Translations under genes and position numbers: made by a program
Shown here: piece after piece, positions 17,937-26,145 of the stretch
Numbering within the stretch: the first letter of the stretch is position 1
How the letters are laid out: every line of letters begins with the position of its first letter
Notes under the pieces: model-generated
What the model was told of the DNA's origin: nothing
Database searches by the model: none
What the model saw: the letters and a program-made list of their open reading frames with translations, nothing else
Source: Streptomyces armeniacus
Lineage (GTDB): Bacteria > Actinomycetota > Actinomycetes > Streptomycetales > Streptomycetaceae
DNA: 64,000 bases
Direction of reading: 5' to 3'
Assembly (NCBI RefSeq): GCF_003355155.1
Contig: NZ_CP031320.1
Location: forward strand, 4,827,367 to 4,891,366

Positions 17937-19076
17937 ATGCGAAGACGACACTTCGTCACAGGATTAGCGGGCGTGACAGCGGGGCTCGGGCTCGGCGCCG
18001 TGCCGCAGGCCGCGACCGCCGTCGGGGCGTCCGCCCGGCAGCGCCTCGGGCGGACGGCGCAGGGCTGGCAGCAGGCCGCCGTCCCGCCCGGTGCCGAGGC
18101 CGCCCGGCTGCTGAAGGCGGCCGCCGCTGGCCCGGACTGCGCCTGGGCCGTCGGCGAGCAGGCGCGTAACGGCTCGGCGCCGGGACGCCCGTTGGCCGTC
18201 CACTGGGACGGCGCGGCCTGGTCGCACACCGACCTGACCCACCTCGGTTTCGCCGGCGCCGTCGTCGAGGTCGCCGGGACGTCCCCCGAGGCGGCCTGGG
18301 CCATCGGCGGCGATACCGGCGACGGCTCCGGCCATCTGCTCCGCTGGGACGGCGCGACCTGGCAGGACGCCGACTTCCCCGGCCGCGGAGACGCCGGCAC
18401 CAGCCTCTCCGCCGTCACCGTCGCGGACGACGGCCGTGCGTGGGCCGCCGGCGTCCACGACGGCCGTGCCCGGCTGCTGCACTGGGACGGGCGGGTGTGG
18501 CGCTGGCTTCCGCCGCTGCCGGAGGGTACGGCCGCCCTGTGGAACGTCCACCTGGCACCCGACGGCTCGGTCTGGGTGTCCCGCGACGCCATCGCCCGCT
18601 GGGACCACCGGAGTTGGACGGTCCTCCCCGTCCCCGCCGGCATCCGGCTCACCGTCACCGGCCTGCTGCCGGTGGCGCCGGACGACGCGTGGGCGGTGGG
18701 CGCGGCGTTCGGGCCTGGCGGTCCGCCGGGAAAACCCCCGAGCGTCGTACTGGCCCGCTGGAACGGCACCGAGTGGCTCTCCGACAGGGAAGCGCTCCCG
18801 TTCACCGTCGGCGCGCTGCACTCCATCGTCGGCGACGCCCGGGGCCGGCCCGCGCTGATATCCGGCTGGGACTTCTGGGACGGCACCCGCACCCACTACC
18901 TCCGCCGCAGCGGCGACGGCTGGACCGGCGAACGCGGCCCGCTCGCCGAAGGGTTGACACCGATGATGACGGACCTCGCGACCGTCCCCGGCACCGACAC
19001 CGTATGGGCTGTCGGGACCACCACCCGCTACTCGACGCAGCCGCCAGCCCAACTCCGTATCGAGCGCTACGGCTAG
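17937..19076 (+). CDS. Exported beta-propeller-like protein of unknown function
   Basis: 379 residues. The N-terminus MRRRHFVTG with a following hydrophobic run looks like a Tat/Sec signal. The rest is built of about seven repeats of 40-50 residues, each with a W-A-V/I-G core, then W-[DN]-G-x-x-W: for example CAWAVGEQ ... WDGAAW, AAWAIGGD ... WDGATW, RAWAAGVH ... WDGRVW, DAWAVGAA ... WNGTEW and TVWAVGTT. This is the pattern of a seven-bladed propeller. No catalytic motif is evident; a binding or scaffold role is possible. Its 3' end overlaps the convergent ferric-reductase-like gene by 4 bp. Confidence 0.72.
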   Translation: MRRRHFVTGLAGVTAGLGLGAVPQAATAVGASARQRLGRTAQGWQQAAVPPGAEAARLLKAAAAGPDCAWAVGEQARNGSAPGRPLAVHWDGAAWSHTDLTHLGFAGAVVEVAGTSPEAAWAIGGDTGDGSGHLLRWDGATWQDADFPGRGDAGTSLSAVTVADDGRAWAAGVHDGRARLLHWDGRVWRWLPPLPEGTAALWNVHLAPDGSVWVSRDAIARWDHRSWTVLPVPAGIRLTVTGLLPVAPDDAWAVGAAFGPGGPPGKPPSVVLARWNGTEWLSDREALPFTVGALHSIVGDARGRPALISGWDFWDGTRTHYLRRSGDGWTGERGPLAEGLTPMMTDLATVPGTDTVWAVGTTTRYSTQPPAQLRIERYG

Positions 19077-20173
19077 GCCTGCTCCCCCGAACGCGCGCTG
19101 CGCGCCCGGCGGGTGGCCTGCGACGGGCGGGTGCGGTACGCGGTGAGGGCGACCGTTGCGCAGAGCATCGCGAGTCCCACCCAGACCGTGCCGGGTGAGA
19201 CCGCCGGTTCGGCGGTCTCACCTCCGGGCGTACGGCCGCCGTCCCGGCCGGTGGCCGGCACCGCGAGGAGCACCACGGCCGTGGCCGCGACCGCCAGCCG
19301 CCCCGCCAGCCGGACCGCGTACGCCGGCGCCCCGTACGCCAGCCGTTCGCCGCGCCGGGCGGGGGCGAGGAGGCGGGCCAGGAACAGTGCGGCGATGGGC
19401 AGTTGGAGCAGCCAGACCAGGGTGCGGAAGGAGCCGTCGTACCAGACGTTCGTGCCGTACAGCAGCGTGTGCCACACGCTCAGCACGTAGACGACGACGA
19501 TGAAGCGGTGCAGCGCACGCCACATGCGGCCGCCGGTGGTGCGCCGTAGGTAGTAGGCGAGGCCGAGCGGTATGGCGAGGTAGAACGCGAGCAGCCCGAG
19601 CAGGATGGCGACACGGCCGGTCCCCGACGCGTACGCGCCCGGCACGAAGACGTCGGTGAAGGCGCTGGTGAGGCGGCCGGGCCAGGCGAGTTCGTCGCCG
19701 TTGTCGCGGACGAGTTCGGCGAAGAACATGAACGCGTGCGCGAACATCAGCCCGATGGTGGTGAGGCTGGTGGTGCGGTGCCAGCGTTCGATACGGGCGG
19801 TGGGGATCCGCAGCAGGCGGGACCGCGCGCTGGAGCGGACGAAGCCGAGGACGATGGTTATCCAGGCCCAGAGGAGCCCGGACCAGCCGAAGGCCTGGCA
19901 GAGCCAGTACATCCAGTACGTGCCGGCGTCCGCCAGGAAGGGCATGACCTCGGTCGTCGCGGAGGCACCGGAGGCCACGCGGGCGTGCAGCCACGCGTAG
20001 ATCAGGGCCGTGACGACGAGTGCCGCCGTGGCGTCGGGCACGGCGGCGCGCAGGTCCGCGCGTAAGGCTGTCCCGTCGATCCAGCGGCGGCGCCGTACCG
20101 GACGACGCGGCTCCGTCGCCTCCGCCGTCCCCTTCGCTGCCGCCTCCGTGGTCTGTTCCGGAGACTCCGTCAC
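19073..20173 (-). CDS. Ferric-reductase-like transmembrane protein
   Basis: 366 residues with about eight helices. The haem-coordinating histidine pairs of the ferric reductase/NOX transmembrane domain are visible: RWHRTTSLTTIGLMFAHAF in one helix pair and ALHRFIVVV ... SVWHTLLYG in the next. There is no FAD/NAD(P)-binding domain; the C-terminus is only two helices and a basic tail. It must therefore work with a separate reductase or act as a haem electron conduit. It is divergently transcribed from the ArsR gene. Confidence 0.75.
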   Translation of the reverse strand: MTESPEQTTEAAAKGTAEATEPRRPVRRRRWIDGTALRADLRAAVPDATAALVVTALIYAWLHARVASGASATTEVMPFLADAGTYWMYWLCQAFGWSGLLWAWITIVLGFVRSSARSRLLRIPTARIERWHRTTSLTTIGLMFAHAFMFFAELVRDNGDELAWPGRLTSAFTDVFVPGAYASGTGRVAILLGLLAFYLAIPLGLAYYLRRTTGGRMWRALHRFIVVVYVLSVWHTLLYGTNVWYDGSFRTLVWLLQLPIAALFLARLLAPARRGERLAYGAPAYAVRLAGRLAVAATAVVLLAVPATGRDGGRTPGGETAEPAVSPGTVWVGLAMLCATVALTAYRTRPSQATRRARSARSGEQA

Positions 20174-20250
20174 GCGGACACCGCCTTCCCGTTCGCCCCG
20201 TCCACCTCCGCCGCCCCACCCCCGTCACCGCACTGTGCACCGCACAGCGC

Positions 20251-20296
20251 GATTGGTCCAGTCCAATCACAGAACGCGTAACGCATGAGTTACACT
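20251..20296 (+). promoter_or_regulatory. Promoter and operator region of the first ArsR gene
   Basis: Two inverted repeats lie in tandem: GATTGG-N6-CCAATC (20251-20268) and GTAAC-N6-GTTAC (20278-20293). The second overlaps a -10 hexamer TACACT (20291-20296) that ends 6 nt before GTG 20303. The layout fits ArsR-type autorepression. Confidence 0.55.
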
Positions 20297-20302
20297 TCCC
20301 TT

Positions 20303-20782
20303 GTGAGTCAACTCCCCGCACCCGCCGAGGAGCCCGGGCCGCAGCAGCTGGATGCCGTGGCCGGGGCCCTCGCCGACCCCATACGCCGGAAGATCCTCGA
20401 CATCCTGCGCACCGGCCCGCACTCCGCTGGCGGGATCGCCGGGCAGTTCACGGTCAGCCGCCCCGCGATCAGCCGCCATCTGCGCGTGCTCCGCGAGAGC
20501 GGCCTCGTCCGCGACGAGCCCGTCGGCAGGCAGCGGCTCTACGCGCTCGACGTGTCGCGGTTCGCCGGACTCGAGGAGTGGATCGGCCGGTTCACCCGCC
20601 CGTCCGGCTGGGAGCACCGGCTCGACGCGCTCGGCACCGAGGTCCACCGCACCCGCCGCGAACGCGAGCGGGAGCGCGAACGAGAACGGGGCCGGGATCG
20701 GGAGCGCGCCGCCGGGGCCGCCGGCAGCGGCACAACCCGTGGCGACACCGCCGTACAGCACTCCAAGGAGGAGCCCGCATGA
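20303..20782 (+). CDS. ArsR-family transcriptional regulator
   Basis: 159 residues from GTG 20303 (165 if ATG 20285 is used). I prefer GTG because a -10 hexamer ends 6 nt before it and the upstream ATG lies inside the operator palindrome. The winged helix is at about residues 18-85: ALADPIRRKILDIL ... VSRPAISRHLRVLRESGLV. No ArsR/SmtB metal-binding cysteine motif is visible, so the ligand is probably organic. The C-terminus is an unusual run of Arg-Glu repeats. It overlaps the SRPBCC gene by 4 nt; ArsR-SRPBCC pairs are a common actinobacterial module. Confidence 0.88.
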   Translation: MSQLPAPAEEPGPQQLDAVAGALADPIRRKILDILRTGPHSAGGIAGQFTVSRPAISRHLRVLRESGLVRDEPVGRQRLYALDVSRFAGLEEWIGRFTRPSGWEHRLDALGTEVHRTRRERERERERERGRDRERAAGAAGSGTTRGDTAVQHSKEEPA

Positions 20783-21381
20783 CCCCCTCACCGCACACCC
20801 CGCTGCCCACACCGACGCCCACCGGCCGTCTCGTACGCACCGCTGACGGCTACGACCTGGTCCTGACCCGTACGTTCCGCGCGCCCGTCGACGACGTGTG
20901 GGCGAGCGTCGCCGAACCCGAGCGCAGCGCACGCTGGTTCGGCGCGTGGCGCGGGGAGGGCGGGCCCGGGAAGACCATCGAGGTGCAGATGGCGTTCGAG
21001 GATGGGGCGCCCTGGTGCCCGATGCGCATCGACGCCTGCGAACCGCCGTACCGCCTGGCCGTCTCCATGCCCGGCGGTACGGACGAGCCGCAGGAGGCGG
21101 ACGCGCCACAGGCGGAAGTGGCCGACGGGGCGGGCGAGGCCGAGTCCTGGCCCATGGAGCTGCTCCTGTCCGAGACCGACGGCACCACCGAACTCCGCCT
21201 CGTCCACCACCGCCCCACCGCCGAAGGGCTCGGCGAGATCGGCCCCGGCTGGGAGTACTACCTCGACATGCTCACCGCCGCACGCGACGGCGCCCCGCTG
21301 CCGGACTTCGACGACTACTACCCCTCCCAGCAGGCGTACTTCGAGGCACTGCCGCCGACGCCGCCCGCGCACGCCGGCTGA
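20779..21381 (+). CDS. SRPBCC (AHSA1/START-like) protein
   Basis: 200 residues. The SRPBCC fold begins at LVLTRTFRAPVDDVWASVAEPERSARWFG and ends with the helix GWEYYLDMLTAARDG. An acidic insertion (EPQEADAPQAE) interrupts the middle strands. These proteins bind hydrophobic small molecules in a central cavity. Being coupled to an ArsR regulator suggests a stress or ligand response whose ligand is unknown. Confidence 0.85.
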   Translation: MTPSPHTPLPTPTPTGRLVRTADGYDLVLTRTFRAPVDDVWASVAEPERSARWFGAWRGEGGPGKTIEVQMAFEDGAPWCPMRIDACEPPYRLAVSMPGGTDEPQEADAPQAEVADGAGEAESWPMELLLSETDGTTELRLVHHRPTAEGLGEIGPGWEYYLDMLTAARDGAPLPDFDDYYPSQQAYFEALPPTPPAHAG

Positions 21382-21510
21382 ACCGGCGGCGTACGTACGC
21401 CCCGACCCGGACGTCCGCCGCGTACGTCCCGGCGCATGCCTCCCGGCGCGTAATGGCCGGATGTCCGCCCCCAGGTATCCACTCCGGTGCCGTTGGCGCA
21501 GGATGGAGCC

Positions 21511-22287
21511 ATGACCGGCACGCCGCTCCCCGGAGGCTTCGTCAGCACCCCCGTACGCGTGGGCGACACGGTGCGCCGCGCCCCGTCGCCGCGCGCGGAG
21601 TACGTACGCCGCCTGCTGGACTTCCTCGCCGCCGCCGGCTGGGACGGCGCTCCGCGCCATCTCGGCACGGACGACGAGGGCCGCGAGGTGCTGAGTTACC
21701 TCCCCGGCCACGTCGCCTGGGAGCCGCCCGCCCAGCAGCCGCCCGCCGTCGGCTCGGACGAGGGCGTGGCGGAAGTGGCCGCGCTGGTACGGGAGTTCCA
21801 CGATCTGACGGCCGGTACACCGCTGGCGGAGGGCCACGAGGTCGTCTGCCACAACGACCTGTCGCCCAAGAACACCGTCTACCGCGCCCGCCCTGGCGGC
21901 GACGCCACCGACGGGAACCTGCACCCGGTGGCCCTCCTCGACTGGGATCTGGCCGCACCCGGGCGCCGCGTGCACGATGTCGCCCACGTCTGCTGGCAGT
22001 TCCTGCGCCTCGGCCCGTCCGCCTCCGACCCCCGCGCGGCCGGTGCCCGCGTACGGCTGGTGTGCGACGCGTACGGTCTCGGGGACAGCGACCGCGCCGA
22101 ACTCATCGAGGTGGTCCTGTGGTGGCAGGAACGCTGCTGGCGCGGCATCGAGGCCGAGGCGGAAGCGGGCGAGCCGCACGCGGTCACGCTGCGCGCGACG
22201 GGCGTACTGGACTCCGTACGGCATGCGGCCCACTGGGTCGCGGCGCACCGGGAGGAGTTGGAGGCGGGCGTGCGCCACGGCGGCTGA
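21511..22287 (+). CDS. Aminoglycoside-phosphotransferase-family small-molecule kinase
   Basis: 258 residues. The catalytic loop is CHNDLSPKN and the metal-binding segment is LLDWDLAAPG, the two signature motifs of the APH/choline kinase family. The N-terminal lobe is reduced. The substrate cannot be inferred and resistance should not be assumed. The hexamer CAGGAT ends 6 nt before the ATG, so it may be leaderless. It is followed by the methyltransferase gene after 142 bp. Confidence 0.85.
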   Translation: MTGTPLPGGFVSTPVRVGDTVRRAPSPRAEYVRRLLDFLAAAGWDGAPRHLGTDDEGREVLSYLPGHVAWEPPAQQPPAVGSDEGVAEVAALVREFHDLTAGTPLAEGHEVVCHNDLSPKNTVYRARPGGDATDGNLHPVALLDWDLAAPGRRVHDVAHVCWQFLRLGPSASDPRAAGARVRLVCDAYGLGDSDRAELIEVVLWWQERCWRGIEAEAEAGEPHAVTLRATGVLDSVRHAAHWVAAHREELEAGVRHGG

Positions 22288-22429
22288 ACAGCAGGGAGGG
22301 ACAGACCCGGCGACGGTACGAACCGGAACCACCGGCATCACCGGATCCACCGGCCCGGCCCGCACGACCGGAGCCGGAACCGAAACGGGAACCGGAACCA
22401 CAACGAGGGAACCCAGGGAGCGGATCGAC

Positions 22430-23242
22430 ATGAGGGACAGCGTCAGACAGCCCAGCGGCAGCGACACCATGGACAGCTCCCGCCCGCACTCGGCGCGGAT
22501 CTGGAACTACCTGGTCGGCGGCAAGGACTTCTACCCCGTCGACGCCGAGGCCGCCGAACGCGTCCTCGCCGTCTTCCCCGGCATGCGCGACATCACCTTC
22601 CAGTCGCGGGCCTTCATCGGCCGCGTCGTACGCCACCTGGCGGGCGAGGCGGGCATACGGCAGTTCCTGGACATCGGCACCGGGCTGCCCACCCAGGACA
22701 ACACGCACGAGGTCGCCCAGCGTGTCGCACCCGAGTGCCGGATCGTGTACGTGGACAACGACCCGCTCGTCCTCGCGCACGCCCGCGCCCTGCTGGCCAG
22801 TTCACCCGAGGGCGCGTGCGACTACATCGACGCCGACGTTCGCGACCCCGACAGGATCCTCCAACGGGCCGCCGACACCCTCGACTTCTCCCGCCCGGTC
22901 GGCCTGATGCTGATGGGCATCCTCGGCCTCGTCCCGGACTACGACGAGGCCCGCGACGTCGTACGCCGCCTGCTGGACGCCCTCCCGCCCGGCAGCTACC
23001 TCGGCCTGAACGACGGCTCCGCCACCGACCCCGCGTACGTGGAGGCCATCCGCCGCCACAACGAGAGCAGCGGCGCCACCCCGTACACCCCGCGCACCCC
23101 CGAGGAGATCACCGGCTTCTTCGACGGCTTGGAGATGCTCACCCCGGGCGTCGTGACGTGCTCGCAGTGGCGCCTGGAGATCGCCCCGTTCGGCACGCCG
23201 GAGGAGGTCGCGGTGTACGGGGGGCTGGCCCGCAAGAACTGA
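22430..23242 (+). CDS. SAM-dependent methyltransferase (PF04672 type)
   Basis: 270 residues. The family start ARIWNYLVGGKDFYPVD is followed by the SAM-binding FLDIGTGLPT and IVYVDNDPLVLAHARALL. This family is greatly expanded in Streptomyces and typically has no known substrate. The gene may have been inserted here, because a 5'-truncated remnant of another gene follows immediately after its stop codon, in the same frame. Confidence 0.88.
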   Translation: MRDSVRQPSGSDTMDSSRPHSARIWNYLVGGKDFYPVDAEAAERVLAVFPGMRDITFQSRAFIGRVVRHLAGEAGIRQFLDIGTGLPTQDNTHEVAQRVAPECRIVYVDNDPLVLAHARALLASSPEGACDYIDADVRDPDRILQRAADTLDFSRPVGLMLMGILGLVPDYDEARDVVRRLLDALPPGSYLGLNDGSATDPAYVEAIRRHNESSGATPYTPRTPEEITGFFDGLEMLTPGVVTCSQWRLEIAPFGTPEEVAVYGGLARKN

Positions 23243-23530
23243 CCCGCGCTCCGTATCGCCACGCTCTGCCTCGCCGCGGCCGACTCCTCGCGTGAAGGCC
23301 TCGCCGACCACGTGGGGGCGCTCCCGGCCGTCGAGATCGTGCATCTCGACTTCGCAGCGGTGTCCACCGTGTCCTCGCTGGTCCGGGAGGGCCACAGCTG
23401 GCGCATCGCGCACGCGGTGCACCTCGCGCGCCCTTCCCTGGAGTGGCCGGACGGGCTGCCGGTGCTGACGTCTGAACCGGATGCGTACGCGGCGCTGAAG
23501 CTCGTACGCACGCTGCGCGTCCCGTCGTAG
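23243..23530 (+). pseudogene. 5'-truncated remnant of an unidentified gene
   Basis: Directly after the methyltransferase TGA, the same frame stays open to a stop at 23528-23530, with strong Streptomyces codon bias from the first codon. Its protein-like sequence begins IATLCLAAADSSREGLADHV and ends LVRTLRVPS. There is no start codon until GTG 23312, well inside the coherent sequence. It therefore looks like the last ~95 codons of a gene whose 5' end has been lost. The family is uncertain: a PIN-like nuclease or similar small enzyme came to mind, but no catalytic residues can be shown. Confidence 0.5.
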
Positions 23531-23659
23531 CCGGGCCAACTGCCGTGCCCCGCACCGCAGGCGCGGGGGACGCGCTCGTACGGAGCGGGCGTACGGGCCG
23601 GGCGCCGCGTCGGTGGAAACCCGGGCGACAGCGGCCCGGCGCCCCGGCACCCTGGTGGC

Positions 23660-24211
23660 ATGAAGGCCGAACGGACCGTACGCATCTCCAAGTACCTCGC
23701 CAAGCACCTGCGCCACCAGCCCGAACGCATCGGGCTCACGCTGGACCCGCACGGCTGGGCCGGGGTCGAGGACTTGCTGCGGGCCGCGGCGGCGCACGGG
23801 TTTCCGTTCAGCCGGGAGGAGTTGGCGGAGGTCGTCGCCTCCAACGACAAGCGCCGCTACGTACTCGACGCCGAACACGACCGCATACGCGCCAGCCAGG
23901 GCCACTCCGTCCCCGTCGAGCTGGACCTGCCCGCGGTGCCGCCGCCGGAGTGGCTGTACCACGGCACGGTGAGCCGCTTCGTGGCCGCGATCCGCGCGGA
24001 GGGCCTGCGGCCCATGAACCGGCACGCCGTGCACCTTTCCCCCGACCGCGGCACCGCCACCCGCGTCGGCGCGCGCCGCGGCAGGCCGGTCGTGCTGCCG
24101 GTGGCGGCGGGGGCGATGCACCGCGACGGGCACTCGTTCCGGGTGAGCGAGAACGGGGTGTGGCTCGCGGAGGCGGTGCCGCCCGCGTACATACGCTTCG
24201 CGGAACGCTGA
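23660..24211 (+). CDS. kptA: RNA 2'-phosphotransferase (KptA/Tpt1 family)
   Basis: 183 residues. The N-terminal domain opens with ISKYLAKHLRHQPERIGL and the catalytic NAD-binding domain has LYHGTVSRF, AVHLSPD and RRGRPVVLPV, the Arg/His set of the family. KptA transfers a 2'-phosphate from RNA to NAD+. Bacteria lack the tRNA-splicing pathway that makes this substrate in yeast, so the cellular role is open (RNA repair or ADP-ribosylation). The hexamer CACCCT ends 6 nt before the ATG, and the transcript may be leaderless. Confidence 0.92.
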   Translation: MKAERTVRISKYLAKHLRHQPERIGLTLDPHGWAGVEDLLRAAAAHGFPFSREELAEVVASNDKRRYVLDAEHDRIRASQGHSVPVELDLPAVPPPEWLYHGTVSRFVAAIRAEGLRPMNRHAVHLSPDRGTATRVGARRGRPVVLPVAAGAMHRDGHSFRVSENGVWLAEAVPPAYIRFAER

Positions 24212-24295
24212 CGGCACCGGCCAGGCGGCTCCCCGCTCAACTCCCCGCTCCCCGGGCCCTGGACCCCGGGCCACAGGCCCAGGCCCCAGGCCGCG

Positions 24296-24889
24296 TTACG
24301 CCTCGCCGGGGATCTCCGCGCCGTACGGCATGCCCGCCGCGATGTACCCCTCGTAGACCGGCCGCCACGGCTCCGCCTCGGGGCCGTGCGGGTCGCCGCC
24401 AGGCTCGGCAGCCGGGCCACCGTCCTGCTCGTCGCCGCTGAGGTGCCGGTCCAGGCTGAGGTGCCGGTCCAGTTCGCCGAGGCAGACGTGCCAGCCTGCG
24501 GCGTTGCGGGCGGCGGTGTCGCGCGCCTCCAGCACGTTGATCAGGGTGAGCGTGCAGCCGCCCGCGTCGGGGTCGGCGGGGGTGCCGGGCGCGACTTCGA
24601 GGATCAGTTCGTCGCGGTGCCAGGTGAACGCGAGGGCGTGCGGCGGCTCGTAGCGCAGGACTTCGCCGGTGGTGGACTCCAGGTTCGGGTCGTCGGAGAA
24701 TTCGATGGTGCCGCCCTTCCTCGGCTCGATGCGCACCGTCGACGGGAACCAGTGGCGGAGGCCCTCGGGTTCGGAGACGGCGGCCCAGACCCGTTCGACG
24801 GGGTGCTGCGGGTAGCTGCGGCGGAAGCGGACGGCAGGGCGGCCGTCGTGCTCGATGTAACTTCCGTTGTCCACGATGCGGGAGTTCAT
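24296..24889 (-). CDS. SRPBCC (AHSA1-type) protein
   Basis: 197 residues. The fold runs from VRFRRSYPQHPVERVWAAVSEPEGLRHWFP to LGELDRHL. An 18-bp tandem duplication doubles LDRHLS near residues 140-151, and a Gly/Pro/Glu-rich insertion follows. The ATG at 24889 was chosen for AAGGAG upstream, which overlaps the ArsR stop region; the gap from ArsR is 13 bp. Its partner regulator is encoded just upstream, forming the second ArsR-SRPBCC module of the window. Confidence 0.85.
   Translation of the reverse strand: MNSRIVDNGSYIEHDGRPAVRFRRSYPQHPVERVWAAVSEPEGLRHWFPSTVRIEPRKGGTIEFSDDPNLESTTGEVLRYEPPHALAFTWHRDELILEVAPGTPADPDAGGCTLTLINVLEARDTAARNAAGWHVCLGELDRHLSLDRHLSGDEQDGGPAAEPGGDPHGPEAEPWRPVYEGYIAAGMPYGAEIPGEA
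24437..24472 (-). repeat. 18-bp perfect tandem duplication inside the SRPBCC gene
   Basis: Two adjacent identical copies of GCTGAGGTGCCGGTCCAG (plus-strand reading) repeat six codons in frame. Confidence 0.95.
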
Positions 24890-24902
24890 GGCGATCTGCT
24901 CC

Positions 24903-25253
24903 TTACTCGTCCCGGCCGGTGGCTTCGTGAGTCTCTTCGTCCTCCGCGACCCGGGCGTCGAGGTGGCGGTCGAGTGCATCGAGGCGGGCGTTCCAGAGGC
25001 GCCTGTACGGCGCGAGCCAGATGTCCAACTCGGCGATGGGGCCCGGCTCGAGGCCGTACACGCGGCGCTGCGCGTCGACCCGTACGTGTACGAGGCCCGC
25101 CTCGCGCAGCACCCGCAGGTGCTTCGACACGGTGGGCTGCGTGGTGCCCAGGCGGTCGACCAGCTCGCCGACCGTACGGTCGCGCTCGCGCAGCAGATCG
25201 AGTACGGCCCGGCGCCGGGCGTCCACGAGGGCCGACCAGATTGTGTCCTTCAC
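24903..25253 (-). CDS. ArsR-family transcriptional regulator
   Basis: 116 residues from GTG 25253. The winged helix occupies about residues 5-75: LVDARRRAVLDLL ... TTQPTVSKHLRVLREAGLV. A helical C-terminus follows. There is no metal-site cysteine motif. The start is leaderless, with a clear promoter. The downstream SRPBCC gene is 13 bp away. The pair is paralogous in arrangement to the module at 20.3-21.4 kb, but the sequences are clearly different. Confidence 0.9.
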   Translation of the reverse strand: MKDTIWSALVDARRRAVLDLLRERDRTVGELVDRLGTTQPTVSKHLRVLREAGLVHVRVDAQRRVYGLEPGPIAELDIWLAPYRRLWNARLDALDRHLDARVAEDEETHEATGRDE

Positions 25254-25259
25254 ACGGCG

Positions 25260-25289
25260 AATATACGCGGCTGGCTATATACCGGTCAA
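25260..25289 (-). promoter_or_regulatory. Canonical promoter of the second ArsR gene
   Basis: Reading on the minus strand: -35 TTGACC (25289-25284), an 18-bp spacer, -10 TATATT (25265-25260), then 6 nt to GTG. The spacer and -10 contain an A+T-rich inverted repeat (TATAT ... ATATA), a likely operator. The -35 overlaps the stop codon of the preceding membrane-protein gene. Confidence 0.75.
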
Positions 25290-26122
25290 GGCATACGAGG
25301 CCGAGCGCGAGCGAGGACCGCCCGCAGCGCCTGGTCGGCGACCAGCAGCCCCGCGACGGCCGACAGGAACGCACCGCCCACACCCAACCGGGGCAGCGCC
25401 ACGGCCAGGACGAGCAGAAAGCCGACGGTGCCCGCCGTCGACGACAGCGCCCCGCGCAGCAGGTCGGCGGCGGCGCCCGGCCCGCCCGTACGGTGCACCG
25501 CGGGCGCCATCACGGCCAGCAGCACCGGCAGCGAACAGAGCACCCCGCCCGCGTACGAGCCGAGCACCCCCGCCGCGGCCACCGCCCCGACGACCGTCGC
25601 GCCGGAGAGCGCCATCCGCAACGGCGTCTCCCACGCGTCCCACGCGCGCGGGCGGCGCGGCGGCCCGGCGTCGGGCGGGGCGGCGGGCCAGGTCAGCAGG
25701 GCGGTGACGACCACGGTCAGGGCGAGCAGCGCGGTCACGCCCGGGACGCCCGCCGAACCGGCCGCGCCGCCGAGGCCGCCGGCCGCGCCCAGGCCAACGC
25801 TCAGGCCAACGCCGAGGCCGGCGGCCGCGCCCGACACGAGCAGCGCGTACGCCAGTGCCCGCGCGGGGCGCGCACGCGCCGCAAGCCGCCCGTACACGAG
25901 GCAGAACGCGGCGACGACCAGCTGTCCCGCGACGCTGCCCTGCGCCGCACGCACCGCCGCACCGGGCCCGTACTCCGCGCACACCAGGAGCAGGAACGGC
26001 CCCGACGTCGTCGGCGCCCCCAGCAACCGCCCACCGCGGCGCGGCCCCAGCCGCCGGGCGACGACCGAGGCGAGGAGGACGACGGACGGCGCGAGAGCGG
26101 CACGGAAAAGCAGGATCTCCAT
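25286..26122 (-). CDS. Multi-helix membrane protein, possible exporter, controlled by the divergent Lrp gene
   Basis: 278 residues, about nine hydrophobic segments, very rich in Ala, Gly, Leu and Val. It has few charged residues apart from short loops such as PPDAGPPRRPRAWD. I do not recognise a named family. Its arrangement, a membrane protein divergent from an Lrp/AsnC regulator with a palindrome just before its start, is that of amino-acid exporters, so an export role is a reasonable guess. There is no ATPase or binding-protein partner nearby. Confidence 0.65.
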   Translation of the reverse strand: MEILLFRAALAPSVVLLASVVARRLGPRRGGRLLGAPTTSGPFLLLVCAEYGPGAAVRAAQGSVAGQLVVAAFCLVYGRLAARARPARALAYALLVSGAAAGLGVGLSVGLGAAGGLGGAAGSAGVPGVTALLALTVVVTALLTWPAAPPDAGPPRRPRAWDAWETPLRMALSGATVVGAVAAAGVLGSYAGGVLCSLPVLLAVMAPAVHRTGGPGAAADLLRGALSSTAGTVGFLLVLAVALPRLGVGGAFLSAVAGLLVADQALRAVLARARPRMP

Positions 26123-26145
26123 GGCCGCGACGCTGCCAGGAAACG

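Noticed and set aside
21511..22287. Antibiotic resistance phosphotransferase
   Set aside because: The motifs define the broad APH/choline kinase fold only; there is no resistance context and the substrate cannot be inferred.
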